In this document: positions 27,309 to 36,603 of the stretch, piece after piece
How the letters are laid out: the number at the start of each line of letters is the position of its first letter
Numbering within the stretch: the stretch's first letter is position 1
NCBI GenBank assembly: GCA_021296235.1
Contig: JAGWAS010000010.1
Span: 173,919 to 218,421, forward strand
Source: Paracoccaceae bacterium
GTDB lineage: Bacteria > Pseudomonadota > Alphaproteobacteria > Rhodobacterales > Rhodobacteraceae
Length of the DNA stretch: 44,503 bases
Direction: 5' to 3'
The notes under the pieces: generated by a model
Database searches by the model: none
Told to the model about the DNA's origin: nothing
The model's input: only the letters and a program-made list of their open reading frames with translations
Program-made: the position numbers and the translations under genes

Positions 27309-28382
27309 TCAATTCGGTGGGATCAGGACCGGGCCGGTTTGCTTAAAGCCAACTTTCACGCGGCTGTTTGCCTTGAGCGGATGAGCAACGTCGTCCAGAA
27401 CGGCAAAAATCGAGCCGAATGAGGTTTGAAGCGAGTATTCCATGCGTACGCCTACGTAGGTGGCCTTGGCAATTGTTGCGTCAAATCCTTCACATTCACC
27501 GAGCATGATGCGCGCTGGGCGCACCGCCAGTTGAGCTGGGCCTGTGGGCAATCCGCGTGAAGCCAAACGATAGCGGTAGTTGTCCACGGCGACCTCAGCA
27601 GTGTCGCCAACTATGGCAACCACTTCACAGGGGATCAGGTTCGCCTCGCCAATGAAGTCGGCAACAAAAGAATCGACAGGCGCGTCATATAGCTCGCGCG
27701 GTGTGCCAACTTGAGCAATTCTGGCATCGCGCATCACCACGATTTCATCGCTGACGGCCAGTGCCTCCTCTTGGTCGTGGGTAACATAAACGACGGTCAG
27801 GCCAAGATCCTGCTGGATTGCACGGATATCCTCGCGCACTTGGCGGCGCAACTTGGCGTCCAGGTTTGACAATGGCTCGTCGAAGAGAAGAACCTGGGGT
27901 TCCAATACCAGCGCTCGTGCAACTGCGACACGTTGCTGTTGACCGCCCGAGAGTTCGCTCGGCAGTCGGCCATCATAGCCCTTGAGGCCCACGAGTTCGA
28001 GTCCGGCAACCGCACGGGCACGTGCTTCGGGCTTCGGGAAACCAGAAAAGCCCAAGCCGTATGAAACATTTTCAAGCACAGACATGTGCGGAAATAGTGC
28101 GTAGGATTGAAACACCATTGAGACGTCTCGGTCAGTTGCCGGCAACTTGGTTACATCCTTGTCGCCAATCAGGATTTGCCCGGAGGTAACCATTTCAAGC
28201 CCGGCAATCATCCGAAGTGTTGTTGTCTTGCCACATCCGGATGGTCCGAGCAGGGTCACGAGTTTGCCGGCCTCAACCGTTAGGTTGATATCATCGACTG
28301 CGACCACGTTTCTCCCGAAGACCTTGCTGACTCCCACAAAGTTGACTGGAGCCGCCTTGTTGGAGATTTTCATCTGCACCAT
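27309..28382 (-). CDS. fbpC: Ferric-iron-type ABC transporter ATP-binding protein
   Basis: A 357-residue ATPase that powers import by the FbpB-type permease encoded just upstream. Walker A GPSGCGKTT at 46-54, Q-loop VFQSYALFPH, signature LSGGQQQRVA, Walker B VLLFDEPLSNLDA and the switch histidine in VTHDQEEA are all present. A C-terminal TOBE domain (about 240-350) has the form seen in FbpC/PotA importers. ATG 28382 lies three bases after the permease stop, with GGGAG inside the permease end as its ribosome-binding site. Iron specificity is inferred from the binding protein; phosphonate or putrescine import is less likely. Confidence 0.9.
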   Translation of the reverse strand: MVQMKISNKAAPVNFVGVSKVFGRNVVAVDDINLTVEAGKLVTLLGPSGCGKTTTLRMIAGLEMVTSGQILIGDKDVTKLPATDRDVSMVFQSYALFPHMSVLENVSYGLGFSGFPKPEARARAVAGLELVGLKGYDGRLPSELSGGQQQRVAVARALVLEPQVLLFDEPLSNLDAKLRRQVREDIRAIQQDLGLTVVYVTHDQEEALAVSDEIVVMRDARIAQVGTPRELYDAPVDSFVADFIGEANLIPCEVVAIVGDTAEVAVDNYRYRLASRGLPTGPAQLAVRPARIMLGECEGFDATIAKATYVGVRMEYSLQTSFGSIFAVLDDVAHPLKANSRVKVGFKQTGPVLIPPN

Positions 28383-28385
28383 GGT

Positions 28386-30599
28386 TCAAGCTCCCGTTGC
28401 GAAATGGGTGCGTCGGCCAATCTGTATGCGGCCAACAAGGATTTGCAGGATTGCAACTGTTGCCAGCATCACGAAGATCAGCGTTGTGGAATAGGCAATG
28501 GCGAGACCATAGTCGTTATTCTCCACCCGCCCAATTATGTAGCTCGTCGCCATGTCATATTCGGCACTGACAAGAAAGATGACCGCGCTTATCGCCGTCA
28601 TTGCGCGTACGAAACTGAAGACCAGCGCAGCAAGGATTGCAGGGCGCAGAAGCGGCAGAATAACACGGCGGAATGTCTGCCAGGAGTTTGCGCCAAGCGT
28701 CAGCGAACTCTCGTCCAACGATTTGTCGAGTTGGGACATGCTTGCGATACCGGCACGTACGCCAACAGGCATGTTGCGGAAGATGAAACTGATGACAAGG
28801 ATTATTCCAGTACCTGTAATCTCAATGGGCGGGACATTGAATGCAAGTATGTAGCTGACGCCGATCACGGTGCCGGGGATGGCAAAAGACAGCATCGTGC
28901 CAAACTCGAATGCGCCCTTGCCCACAAAGGTTTGGCGTGTAAGCAAATAGGCTGTAACCAAACCAACGGCGGCGGTCAGCGGCGCCGCAACGGCAGCAAT
29001 GTAAATGGTTGTCCAAAAACTATCCCAAGCCGAGCCGGACCAATGCAATCCATGCTCGTTGAAGCCAATTGAAAATGCGGTGACGTAGTGCTTGAAGGTT
29101 AGGGTGTTTCGTACGCCCCAAAGTTCAACGAAGCTGCCGTAGATGATCATGCCGTAGACAATGATTGTGAATGCGCCCCAGATCCCGGCAATTACAAAAA
29201 CAGGAATTGCCAAGCGCCGCGGCATCAGCGGGTGCACACCCGCGTCGCCCTTGCCGGTTACTGTTGTGTAGCTCTTCTTGCCAAGCCAAACACGCTGGAG
29301 ATAAAACGCTGAGAGCGTGAAACACAAAAGTACCATGGCCAACACGGCGGCGCGGCCCTGATCATACTGTGCACCCACAATCGCAAAGAATATCTCGGTA
29401 GAGAGCACGTCGAAATTGCCGCCCAAGACCAATGGGTTTCCGAAATCCGCCATGCTTTCGATAAAGCCAAGGAGAAATGCGTTGGCCAGTCCCGGGCGCA
29501 TCAGCGGCAGTGAAACGGTCTTGAAAGTTTGCCAATTGCTGGCACGAAGCGTTTGGGCAGCTTCTTCCATTGATGGCGAGACACCCTCGACCACGCCGAT
29601 CAGAACGAGAAAGGCAATGGGCGTGAAGGCAAGGGTTTGGGCAATCAGAACGCCGGGCAGACCATAGAGCCAACGGGTTGGCTGTCCGCCGAAAAAATCT
29701 GCGACAGTGACGGTAACCGTTCCCGACAGGCCGAAGAGTAGAATGAGTGCCAGCCCAATAACAAACGGAGGCGTGATAATCGGCAGAACTGTGAGTGCCC
29801 TGAGAGCGGGTTTGAAACGAAAGCCTGAGCGGGTCACTACCAAGGCAAAAGTCAGCCCCAGCGCAGTGGTGCTGGCACCAACGAGAACTGCCAGGAACAG
29901 CGAATTCAGAGCTGCACCACAGCGCGCTCCCCAGAGGCATCCCAAACCCCAAAGCCGGTCGTCGAAGAACTTCGCGGCAAAGGTTGTCAGGGAATACCCG
30001 CCCTCATCGGTGACGAACGCGTTGAAGAGCATATGCCCGATTGGGAAGAAGACAAATATCGCGACGATAACGATCACACCGCCGATGGCGCTGACGACAA
30101 AGACATCGCCGTTTACCGCTCCGCGTGCGGCAATGCCTTGCGTAAACAGAAATAGAAACGAAGCCGCAACAATCAGCGCACCATAGCCCATGCCAAACTG
30201 GCGGTCGCCGAGATTACCGAATAGCTCATTGAGCCAATGGTAGCTAAATCCGCGAATTCCGATACCTAAGCCCTGCGCCACCAGCCATGCACAACCGAAG
30301 CTGCCGGCAACCGTCAATACGATCGAATACCTTGGATCACTCTTGCTGCACCCGACGACAAAAAGCGGCGCAATCAAGGGAAGGAGCAGCGGTGCCAACC
30401 AAAGCTTGTTGCCTTGTGCAATCAAAAAGGCCGCGGGAGCGTAATCGTCATCAAGTGGATAGCCGTCGACCAACCATCCCAAACGGAGCAAGCCGTCTTC
30501 AACGCCGTACCACGGCAGCAACACATAACCAACCCACCCGGCGACGATCCAAAGGATAAGTGCCGGGTGGGTGCGCTCTTCAGTGGCGGCCCTGCGCAC
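28386..30599 (-). CDS. fbpB: Fused double permease of a ferric-iron-type ABC transporter
   Basis: A 737-residue membrane protein with two binding-protein-dependent permease domains in one chain, each with an EAA-type cytoplasmic loop: EEAAQTLRASNWQTFKTV in the first and DESSLTLGANSWQTFRRVIL in the second. An N-terminal block with further membrane helices (about 10-200) precedes them, as in the long iron-type permeases. The start is a GTG at 30599, three bases after the stop of the binding-protein gene; the ribosome-binding site is weak, consistent with coupled translation. It forms the inner-membrane pore with FbpC. Confidence 0.9.
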   Translation of the reverse strand: MRRAATEERTHPALILWIVAGWVGYVLLPWYGVEDGLLRLGWLVDGYPLDDDYAPAAFLIAQGNKLWLAPLLLPLIAPLFVVGCSKSDPRYSIVLTVAGSFGCAWLVAQGLGIGIRGFSYHWLNELFGNLGDRQFGMGYGALIVAASFLFLFTQGIAARGAVNGDVFVVSAIGGVIVIVAIFVFFPIGHMLFNAFVTDEGGYSLTTFAAKFFDDRLWGLGCLWGARCGAALNSLFLAVLVGASTTALGLTFALVVTRSGFRFKPALRALTVLPIITPPFVIGLALILLFGLSGTVTVTVADFFGGQPTRWLYGLPGVLIAQTLAFTPIAFLVLIGVVEGVSPSMEEAAQTLRASNWQTFKTVSLPLMRPGLANAFLLGFIESMADFGNPLVLGGNFDVLSTEIFFAIVGAQYDQGRAAVLAMVLLCFTLSAFYLQRVWLGKKSYTTVTGKGDAGVHPLMPRRLAIPVFVIAGIWGAFTIIVYGMIIYGSFVELWGVRNTLTFKHYVTAFSIGFNEHGLHWSGSAWDSFWTTIYIAAVAAPLTAAVGLVTAYLLTRQTFVGKGAFEFGTMLSFAIPGTVIGVSYILAFNVPPIEITGTGIILVISFIFRNMPVGVRAGIASMSQLDKSLDESSLTLGANSWQTFRRVILPLLRPAILAALVFSFVRAMTAISAVIFLVSAEYDMATSYIIGRVENNDYGLAIAYSTTLIFVMLATVAILQILVGRIQIGRRTHFATGA

Positions 30600-30602
30600 G
30601 TA

Positions 30603-31628
30603 TTATTGCGGCAGGGTTGATACCTCTTCATCCCACTTCTGCAGGAGCCGCTTGCGTTCAGCCGACGAGCCATACTTGGCGAAGTCGTAGTCAATCAGCT
30701 TGATCATCGACATGTCCGGTGCGCTTGACGAGGTTTCGGCGTTGCTGTTCGAAGGAACCTGGAATGCATTTACCTGCAGTGCGAGGTTTTGGGCCTCTGC
30801 GGAAAGCGCCCAATCGTAAAATAGCTTCGCCTCACTCATGTTGCGTGCACCCGCAATGATCGACATTGATCCGATTTCGTACCCGGTGCCCTCGCACGGG
30901 GCCACGACCTTGATCGGAAAGCCACTGACCGCCTGCTTGACCGCGTCATGCATGAAAACGATTCCGATTGTCGTTTCGCCTCGACCTGCCGCCTTGATTG
31001 GGGCCGAGCCGGACTTCGTGTACTGGTTTATGTTGGCGTGCAGGCCCTTCATGAACTCAAATCCTTCATCCTCACCGAATATTTGCACAATTGAAGCAAG
31101 GGTCGTGTAGGCGGTGCCGGACGAATTTGGGTTCGCCATCTGCACGTGTCCCTTGAATTCGGGCTTCAACAGGTCATTCCAGCAAGCGGGTTCAGGCAAG
31201 TTGTTCGCCGCAAGCAGTTCGGTATTGTAGCCGTAGCCCAGTGCACCTGAATAGATTCCAATCGTGCGATTTCCCGAGCTTTCGGCCTGAGAGATCGCCC
31301 AATCTTGCAATTCACCGCGCATGGGTGACAAATACTCCTCTGTCAAACCTTCCTCTGCGGCCTGCAAGTGCGGGTCCCCCGTGCCTCCCCACCACACGTC
31401 CCCCTTGGGATTTGATGCTTCTGCACGGATTTGGGCAAAGGTCTCGCCTGACGATTTGCGGGTCATGTTCACGTCGATGCCCGTTGCTTCCTCGAAGCTG
31501 CGTGCCATCAGCTGACACCAGTCCTCCTGCGCGCTGCAATAGTATGTCAACTTGTCCGCGCGGGTTGTCCCGGCCGTCATCAAGACTGCAACCAACAACA
31601 ATGAAAATTGGAGTTTTTTCGAGCTCAT
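30603..31628 (-). CDS. fbpA: Ferric-iron-type ABC transporter periplasmic binding protein
   Basis: A 341-residue extracytoplasmic solute-binding protein of the FbpA/AfuA type. The signal peptide MSSKKLQFSLLLVAVLMTAG is cleaved near TRADK. The mature protein has the family runs DVWWGGTGDPHLQAAEEG, GALGYGYN, QMANPNSSGTAYT, INQYTKSGSAPIKAAGRGE, PCEGTGYEIGSMSII and IDYDFAKYGSSAERKRLL. The tyrosine in NQYTKSG is among those usable for iron binding in relatives. The ribosome-binding site GGGAGG is strong. First gene of the fbpABC order. No Fur or Irr box was recognised before it. Iron(III) is the most likely ligand. Confidence 0.9.
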   Translation of the reverse strand: MSSKKLQFSLLLVAVLMTAGTTRADKLTYYCSAQEDWCQLMARSFEEATGIDVNMTRKSSGETFAQIRAEASNPKGDVWWGGTGDPHLQAAEEGLTEEYLSPMRGELQDWAISQAESSGNRTIGIYSGALGYGYNTELLAANNLPEPACWNDLLKPEFKGHVQMANPNSSGTAYTTLASIVQIFGEDEGFEFMKGLHANINQYTKSGSAPIKAAGRGETTIGIVFMHDAVKQAVSGFPIKVVAPCEGTGYEIGSMSIIAGARNMSEAKLFYDWALSAEAQNLALQVNAFQVPSNSNAETSSSAPDMSMIKLIDYDFAKYGSSAERKRLLQKWDEEVSTLPQ

Positions 31629-32200
31629 TCTATCCTCCCATGAATAGTAGCCGTTCTGCGAATCAGGTTAGGAGGTCGTCGGAGTTGTAGCAAGGCAAAA
31701 CATGAAAGCCCTCAACCATCCAAGACGGTGTGTCATCACAAAAAACAGATGCATACTGGTTCGCCGCCATCAATACAATTCAACAACTTATGTCTGGGAG
31801 CGGTGGAGGGATCCGCCTGTGCTGCCAAGGTCATGGCGCCTCTTGGCCAACATTTCGCTCAAGCGTTTGTTGCGTCGTTCAAACCGCGTCTACAATTGGA
31901 GCGGAAGACGAGCCAATTTCAGGCAAGTGCTACGCCGGCTCGGAAACAGAGCTCGGTGCATCAGGCGGCCCGACTTCTTTCTGCAGTCGCGATGCACAGT
32001 TCTGGCCAGTTCGCGCCTTCGCAACATGATAGGGTGATCGTTCAGGTTTCGAGACGCCTGATTCACCAATTGAGCAGACGACTGTTGCGTGAACGCAGTT
32101 GTTTCGCTGTGCTCAATTGAGGCAATTGACGATTCACTGCAGCGATCCCTTCTGACCAAGGCTCGACAAACATTATTTTGTGCGCCCTCGGACAGCCAAA
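31629..32200. other. 570-base stretch with no recognisable gene
   Basis: Between the divergently oriented start of fbpA and the 3' end of meaB (both minus strand). Frames of about 100-130 codons overlap on both strands, with arginine-rich, non-protein-like products. It should contain the fbpABC promoter. Confidence 0.5.
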
Positions 32201-33226
32201 TCAACGGCCTGCAGGTATTGAATCCTCAAGTTTCGCCATTGCATTGTCCGCCAGCTTTTCAAGTGCCTTCCTTACCTCCGGGTTGAACATTGTCGCACTC
32301 GCGCGGGCATCAGGCCCAATTCGCTGAAAGAGATTTTGAACCGAATCGGACGCTTTCATTCTTGAGATGAGAATTTCCCGGAATCGTGACTCCATCCAAC
32401 GGATGTTTTGGTTGCGGCGCATGGCTTGCCACTGTCCGTTTGCCTCGCGCCATCCGGTCAGTTCCGCAATGCTCTTGATGATTTCATCCAATCCAGAATC
32501 TTCAAGAGCGGATGCCGCCAAAACTCTCGGAAAACCCTCCGGGCCAGATCCAGTGGGAGTGTGAAGCCGAATGGCGCTGCGGTATTCGCTGACCGTCGCA
32601 AGCGCTGAGTCCTTTAGTTGACCATCGGCCTTGTTGACCACCAGAATGTCGGCGACTTCGACAATTCCGCGCTTGACGCCCTGAAGCTCATCCCCACCAG
32701 CGGGGGCAACCATTAGAACGAAGACGTCGGAAAACCCAGAGACGTCTGTTTCCGACTGGCCAACGCCCGTGGTTTCGATAAGCACATGGTCGAACCCGGC
32801 TTGTTCGCAGAGAAATACGACCTCTCTCGAATTCAGTGCCATGCCGCCAAGGGAGGTGTTTGTTGGTGAAGGGCGAATGAAAGTACCTGGATGATTGGCC
32901 AACCTACCCATTCTTGTTTTGTCCCCGAGAATGGAACCGCCGGTGCGAACGGATGAAGGATCCACCGCAAGAACCGCCACCGAACGCCCTTGCTCCGCGA
33001 GCCTGATTCCGATCGCGTCGATTATTGTGGACTTGCCGACCCCCGGTGTTCCCGAAATTGCTACCCTGACGGCCTCGCGCGTGCCTGCGCGAACCAGTTC
33101 ACCGCAGAGTTCGGTTGCACTTTCCTGGTGGTCGTGCCGGCTGCTTTCAACCAAGGTTATTGCCGCCGAGAGGGCCCGGCGGTTGCCGGCCCTCAGTTCC
33201 GATGCAAGTTTGACCGTATCAGGCAT
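32201..33226 (-). CDS. meaB: MeaB/ArgK-type GTPase, chaperone of methylmalonyl-CoA mutase
   Basis: A 341-residue G3E GTPase that loads and protects the B12 cofactor of methylmalonyl-CoA mutase. P-loop GTPGVGKST at 59-67, base II region DPSSVRTGGSILGDKTRM, ETTGVGQSETDV (switch II), and NKADGQ (G4) are all present; the C-terminal dimerisation arm is complete. The frame is open 24 codons upstream, but ATG 33226 has AGAGG before it and gives the family N-terminus. No mutase gene is adjacent, though pccB at 42.7 kb encodes the preceding step of the same pathway. Confidence 0.93.
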   Translation of the reverse strand: MPDTVKLASELRAGNRRALSAAITLVESSRHDHQESATELCGELVRAGTREAVRVAISGTPGVGKSTIIDAIGIRLAEQGRSVAVLAVDPSSVRTGGSILGDKTRMGRLANHPGTFIRPSPTNTSLGGMALNSREVVFLCEQAGFDHVLIETTGVGQSETDVSGFSDVFVLMVAPAGGDELQGVKRGIVEVADILVVNKADGQLKDSALATVSEYRSAIRLHTPTGSGPEGFPRVLAASALEDSGLDEIIKSIAELTGWREANGQWQAMRRNQNIRWMESRFREILISRMKASDSVQNLFQRIGPDARASATMFNPEVRKALEKLADNAMAKLEDSIPAGR

Positions 33227-33584
33227 TTGAAGCCTCTTGAAAGACCAATCAGAGAGTTCGTTAACTCCGATTCGCGGAGTGAACCCGAAAGCCCTCAATT
33301 TCTTGCGGTACCTTCAAATCGGCAATATCGCAACATGACGACTGGTCTGCCCCGATCAATCGCAAAAATCGGAAGGCGAACAGCAATGTGGCGATTTCAT
33401 CGAATTCCGGCAATTCGGCATACCGGAATTCCTGTCTGTTCAAATACGGATTGATGCCCTCGGGTTGTTTCAAAGTGACCGGAAGTGAAGGTTCGAATTC
33501 AGTCGACTTGCAGACAAGGTTGACTTAATTTCTACCGGAATTTGACGATCCAGTCTAAAGTCTGTCCAAAAGGTCCCCGATTTC
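33227..33584. other. Intergenic region between divergent meaB and the DUF3108 gene
   Basis: About 360 bases serving both promoters. TTGACT occurs at 33520-33525, but a matching -10 at normal spacing is not evident. No small gene was supported. Confidence 0.4.
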
Positions 33585-34328
33585 GTGTACCTGAATCAGT
33601 TCAACAGATTTGTCTGCATGTCGATGCTGGCCATGAACTTGTTCGGCCCCGCTTTCGCCGAGATTCGCATTGACAGGCTTGAGTTGGCGGTGAGTGTCGG
33701 CAGCTTCCGAGTTGCCGATCTGGATCTTGACGCCAAGACGGATGGTAGCACCTACAGCATTTCCGCTGCACTCACTTCGAGTGGGTTTGTAAACTGGTTC
33801 ACCCGGATACGCTACGACGGAAAGGTGCATGGAAGAGTATCACGCGGTCGACTGTCTCCACTGCACTATGCCCAAACAACCGTCTCTGGGGACAATAAGG
33901 TGTCGGGAAGCATTACATACAGGAACGGTGCTCCGGTGCAGATCGAAAAATCACCGCCCGCACCCATCGGTGCTCCCAAGGCTTCAATCGTCGGGCAGGC
34001 GGGAACATTTGATATTCTGACGGCAACCTATTTGGTTTTGCGCAACTCAGAGATGACGGAAATTTGTGACCATGAGTTTTTCATTTACGACGGAACCCGC
34101 CGTGTAAAAATTGAACTTGGCCCGCAGATTGCTGACGAAGGATTCGTAAGTTGCAATTGCAAATATGTCCGCATCGATGGATTTTCGGAAAAGGAATTGG
34201 CTGAGCAAACCGAGGTTCCGTTTCGTCTGCAGTACAGACCAAGTAACGAAAGGGAAGGGTGGTTCGAAATTGCACGCCTGACATCCGTAACCAATTACGG
34301 TGCACTCGTGGTGGTCCCGAGGAAGTAA
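33585..34328 (+). CDS. DUF3108 domain-containing exported protein
   Basis: A 247-residue protein with a short signal peptide (CMSMLAMNLFGPAFA) and a beta-rich body matching DUF3108: FRVADLDLDAKTDGSTYSISAAL, WFTRIRYDGKVHGRV, RLSPLHYAQT and VKIELG. Such proteins are periplasmic or outer-membrane associated and of unknown function. The annotated GTG at 33585 gives 11 extra residues before MSMLAM; the ATG at 33618 is an equally plausible start and yields a compact signal. Two cysteines in VSCNCKY may form a disulfide. The gene stands alone. Confidence 0.75.
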   Translation: MYLNQFNRFVCMSMLAMNLFGPAFAEIRIDRLELAVSVGSFRVADLDLDAKTDGSTYSISAALTSSGFVNWFTRIRYDGKVHGRVSRGRLSPLHYAQTTVSGDNKVSGSITYRNGAPVQIEKSPPAPIGAPKASIVGQAGTFDILTATYLVLRNSEMTEICDHEFFIYDGTRRVKIELGPQIADEGFVSCNCKYVRIDGFSEKELAEQTEVPFRLQYRPSNEREGWFEIARLTSVTNYGALVVVPRK

Positions 34329-34369
34329 TTCAAGAACGTCGGTTCAATGCCACAACGGAACGAACCGTT

Positions 34370-34681
34370 TCAGGCGGCGCGAGCCCTCTGGGTGCGCCTC
34401 TCACTTTCCTCACGTGACAAAGCAACGGATGTTCTGATGCCCCGCTCGACGAACGCCTTTAACCCGTCCACAACGCGCTCGTTCGGATCAATGCCGGCAC
34501 AGGTCAGCACTTCCCTTCCATCCCTTGAGCGCGCCCAACGTTCTATCACGTCAGGGCCATTTCCGTATTTCCGGTGATCAACAATCGCATCGTCAAGCGC
34601 CGCAAGGACAACCGCAGCAAATAGCTTGCGCGCACGGGAGCCCTGCTCGTGATTGAAAGCCGTATCGTCGTAGTCGGCCAT
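34370..34681 (-). CDS. DUF6280-like small conserved protein
   Basis: A 103-residue soluble protein with very conserved-looking blocks: [63 protein letters not shown] and [14 protein letters not shown] recognise this sequence type from Rhodobacterales, where it is annotated as DUF6280 and has no known function. ATG 34681 has AGGA eight bases upstream. It is divergent from efp with a 180-base shared upstream region and convergent with the DUF3108 gene. The DUF number is from memory; the conservation claim needs a search. Confidence 0.72.
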   Translation of the reverse strand: MADYDDTAFNHEQGSRARKLFAAVVLAALDDAIVDHRKYGNGPDVIERWARSRDGREVLTCAGIDPNERVVDGLKAFVERGIRTSVALSREESERRTQRARAA

Positions 34682-34861
34682 GAATTGATCCTGTCAGCGG
34701 CCGAACATCTACGCCGCAACAGGTCAATTCCCCAACATTATCCGAAGAATGACCGAACCACATCATGCAGTCTCGGCAGCGACATTCAACCAATTGTTGA
34801 TATCCGCAAAGCCACACCTTATACATGCTGGCGTTTTGATTTCAAGAAATTTCTGCACCGC

Positions 34862-35425
34862 ATGCCAAAAATCAACGGAAACGAGATCCGCCCGGGAAAC
34901 GTGCTTGAGCACAACGGAGGGCTCTGGAACGTCGTGAAGGTGGATCATGTCAAGCCGGGAAAGGGCGGAGCATTTGCTCAGGTCGAATTGCGCAATCTGC
35001 GTAACAACTCCAAACTGAATGAACGTTTCCGATCAGCTGATCGGGTTGAACGAATACGCTTGGAACAGCGGAATTTTCAATACCTGTATCGTGACGGAGA
35101 GCATTTGGTATTCATGGATACGGAGATGTACGACCAAATCCATCTGGGATCTGATTTACTTGGTGAAAGATTGCCATTCCTGCATGAAGGTTTGGTCGTC
35201 ATTGTCGAATTTCACGGTGAGGAGCCCCTGAACATTACCTTGCCACAGAAAGTTGCCTGCACCATCCAGGAAACGGAACCTGTCGTGGCGGGGCAAACCG
35301 CCGCAAACAGTTTCAAGCCCGCTGTGCTGAGCAATGGAATCAGGATTTCGGTTCCGCCATTCATCGGTCCCGGCGACAATGTCATGGTGAATACCGAAAC
35401 TCTTGCCTATTCAGAAAGGGCCTGA
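34862..35425 (+). CDS. efp: Elongation factor P
   Basis: Relieves ribosome stalling at polyproline. 187 residues with the three-domain layout. The N-terminal KOW domain starts [22 protein letters not shown], and the loop residue that contacts the P-site tRNA is K34 in KPGKGGAF, so modification would be of the lysine type. The middle OB domain ([31 protein letters not shown]) and C-terminal domain end in the family's [28 protein letters not shown]. The frame is open to 34649, but ATG 34862 is the family start. No EpmA/EpmB or rhamnosyltransferase gene is adjacent. Confidence 0.96.
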   Translation: MPKINGNEIRPGNVLEHNGGLWNVVKVDHVKPGKGGAFAQVELRNLRNNSKLNERFRSADRVERIRLEQRNFQYLYRDGEHLVFMDTEMYDQIHLGSDLLGERLPFLHEGLVVIVEFHGEEPLNITLPQKVACTIQETEPVVAGQTAANSFKPAVLSNGIRISVPPFIGPGDNVMVNTETLAYSERA

Positions 35426-35820
35426 TGGGCTGGATACGGTTTTTTCCGTCAACGCGATGAAGGCAGATTGTGCAGAAACTGCGAGGTTGACTGCGAATTC
35501 AGGAAACCGCTTGATTGCGCAATCAGTGGTGGCGGTTTGCAACTGATTCGGAATGCCCTCGTTGCCAAATTGACCTAGCAACGCAGCGGCTGTTGGCTGC
35601 CGTTGTGCAATTGCCGATCATCGCGATCTCGGTTCCGGTCTCCCAGCGAGCATTCGCGGGCCCGTTCAAATGGCTCCGGCTTGCCGGGGTTGCGTTATTG
35701 CTGCAAGTCGACGGCGGTTTCACTACGGATGTTGTATGTGCCTGCAAGCGCATTTAAGCGAAATTGACCCGGCTCGCGCTGCAGCGGTAACCGGGAATCT
35801 CATTGGGGAGAACAATCGCA
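35426..35820. other. Intergenic stretch between efp and the phosphatase-like gene
   Basis: About 395 bases. An 80-codon frame (35515-35757, TTG start) has a hydrophobic stretch but no ribosome-binding site or family resemblance, and an equally long frame runs opposite it. I do not support a gene here. Confidence 0.45.
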
Positions 35821-36603
35821 ATGCTGCGAAACAACGCAAATTTCAACCTGATGGGGAAGGCCGCACGCCGGGTTGGTCGCAGCATGCTGCGCGATTTCGA
35901 GGAAATCCGGCAGTTGCAGGCTTCAAAAAAGGGGGTTGCCGATTTTGTTCGCCGGGCACATGAGCGGGCGGAGTCCTCACTTTTGGATGAATTGGCGAGA
36001 ACCAGGCCCAACTATGGATCTCGCAGCGCAGCCTTCGGTGAACGGCCGGGTATTGACCCAACCAGGAATTGGGTTGTGAACACACTGGACGGTGCGGAGA
36101 ACTTTAGCCATGGGCTCGCGCATTGGGCCATCAGCATTGCCTTGGAACATAAGGGTGAGATCGTTCTGGCCGTCATTTTTGACGCGTTGTCAAACGATCT
36201 GTTTGCTGCGGAAAAGGGAGACGGCAGCTGGCTCAATGATGTCAGGATGCGGGTATCAGGCAGAATTCATCTGACCGACATGCTTGTTTCAATTGGAGTT
36301 CCGGGTGCCGGACAGGCACACGCCGAAAACGCTGAAGTCATAGCCAGGATCTCCGGCGGGGCGGGTGCGATTCGATCTTTGGGCGCGCCCGCGCTTGATC
36401 TTGCCTTTCTGGCGGCAGGAAGAATTGATGCCCTCTACTGCCCTTCGTCTGCGGAGGATGAAACTGCTGGCGGCTGCATGTTGCTCGCCGAAGCTGGCGG
36501 GCTGTCAGTTCCCGTTGCCCCCGGCACCGAAACGCCGGGACCTGGGGTCATGGCCGCGGGAGGAGATGTCTTTCAGAAGTTCGAAGCACTTGTCAGGGGT
36601 TAG
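35821..36603 (+). CDS. Inositol monophosphatase-family protein with degraded catalytic motifs
   Basis: A 260-residue homologue of IMPase/SuhB. The fold blocks are clear: NFNLMGKAARRVGRSMLRDFEE, NWVVNTLDGAENFSHGLAHWAISIALEHKGEIV, AAEKGDGSWLND, RVSGR, GAPALDLAFLAAGRID and LLAEAGG. The metal-binding motifs are changed. The usual (T/S)xAD is RRAH with H47. The GEE motif is replaced around 66-77 (GSRSAAFGERPG). DPxDGT is NTLDGA at 87-92. WDxAAG is EDETAGG at 212-218. ATG 35821 has GGGGAG upstream. Its stop overlaps the convergent ygfZ stop by four bases. It is probably a non-catalytic or altered member; E. coli SuhB is known to act in rRNA antitermination apart from catalysis. The frame itself is intact. 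Confidence 0.85.
   Translation: MLRNNANFNLMGKAARRVGRSMLRDFEEIRQLQASKKGVADFVRRAHERAESSLLDELARTRPNYGSRSAAFGERPGIDPTRNWVVNTLDGAENFSHGLAHWAISIALEHKGEIVLAVIFDALSNDLFAAEKGDGSWLNDVRMRVSGRIHLTDMLVSIGVPGAGQAHAENAEVIARISGGAGAIRSLGAPALDLAFLAAGRIDALYCPSSAEDETAGGCMLLAEAGGLSVPVAPGTETPGPGVMAAGGDVFQKFEALVRG

Noticed and set aside
35515..35757. 80-codon plus-strand frame with a hydrophobic segment
   Set aside because: TTG start without ribosome-binding site, an equally long frame on the opposite strand, and no family resemblance.
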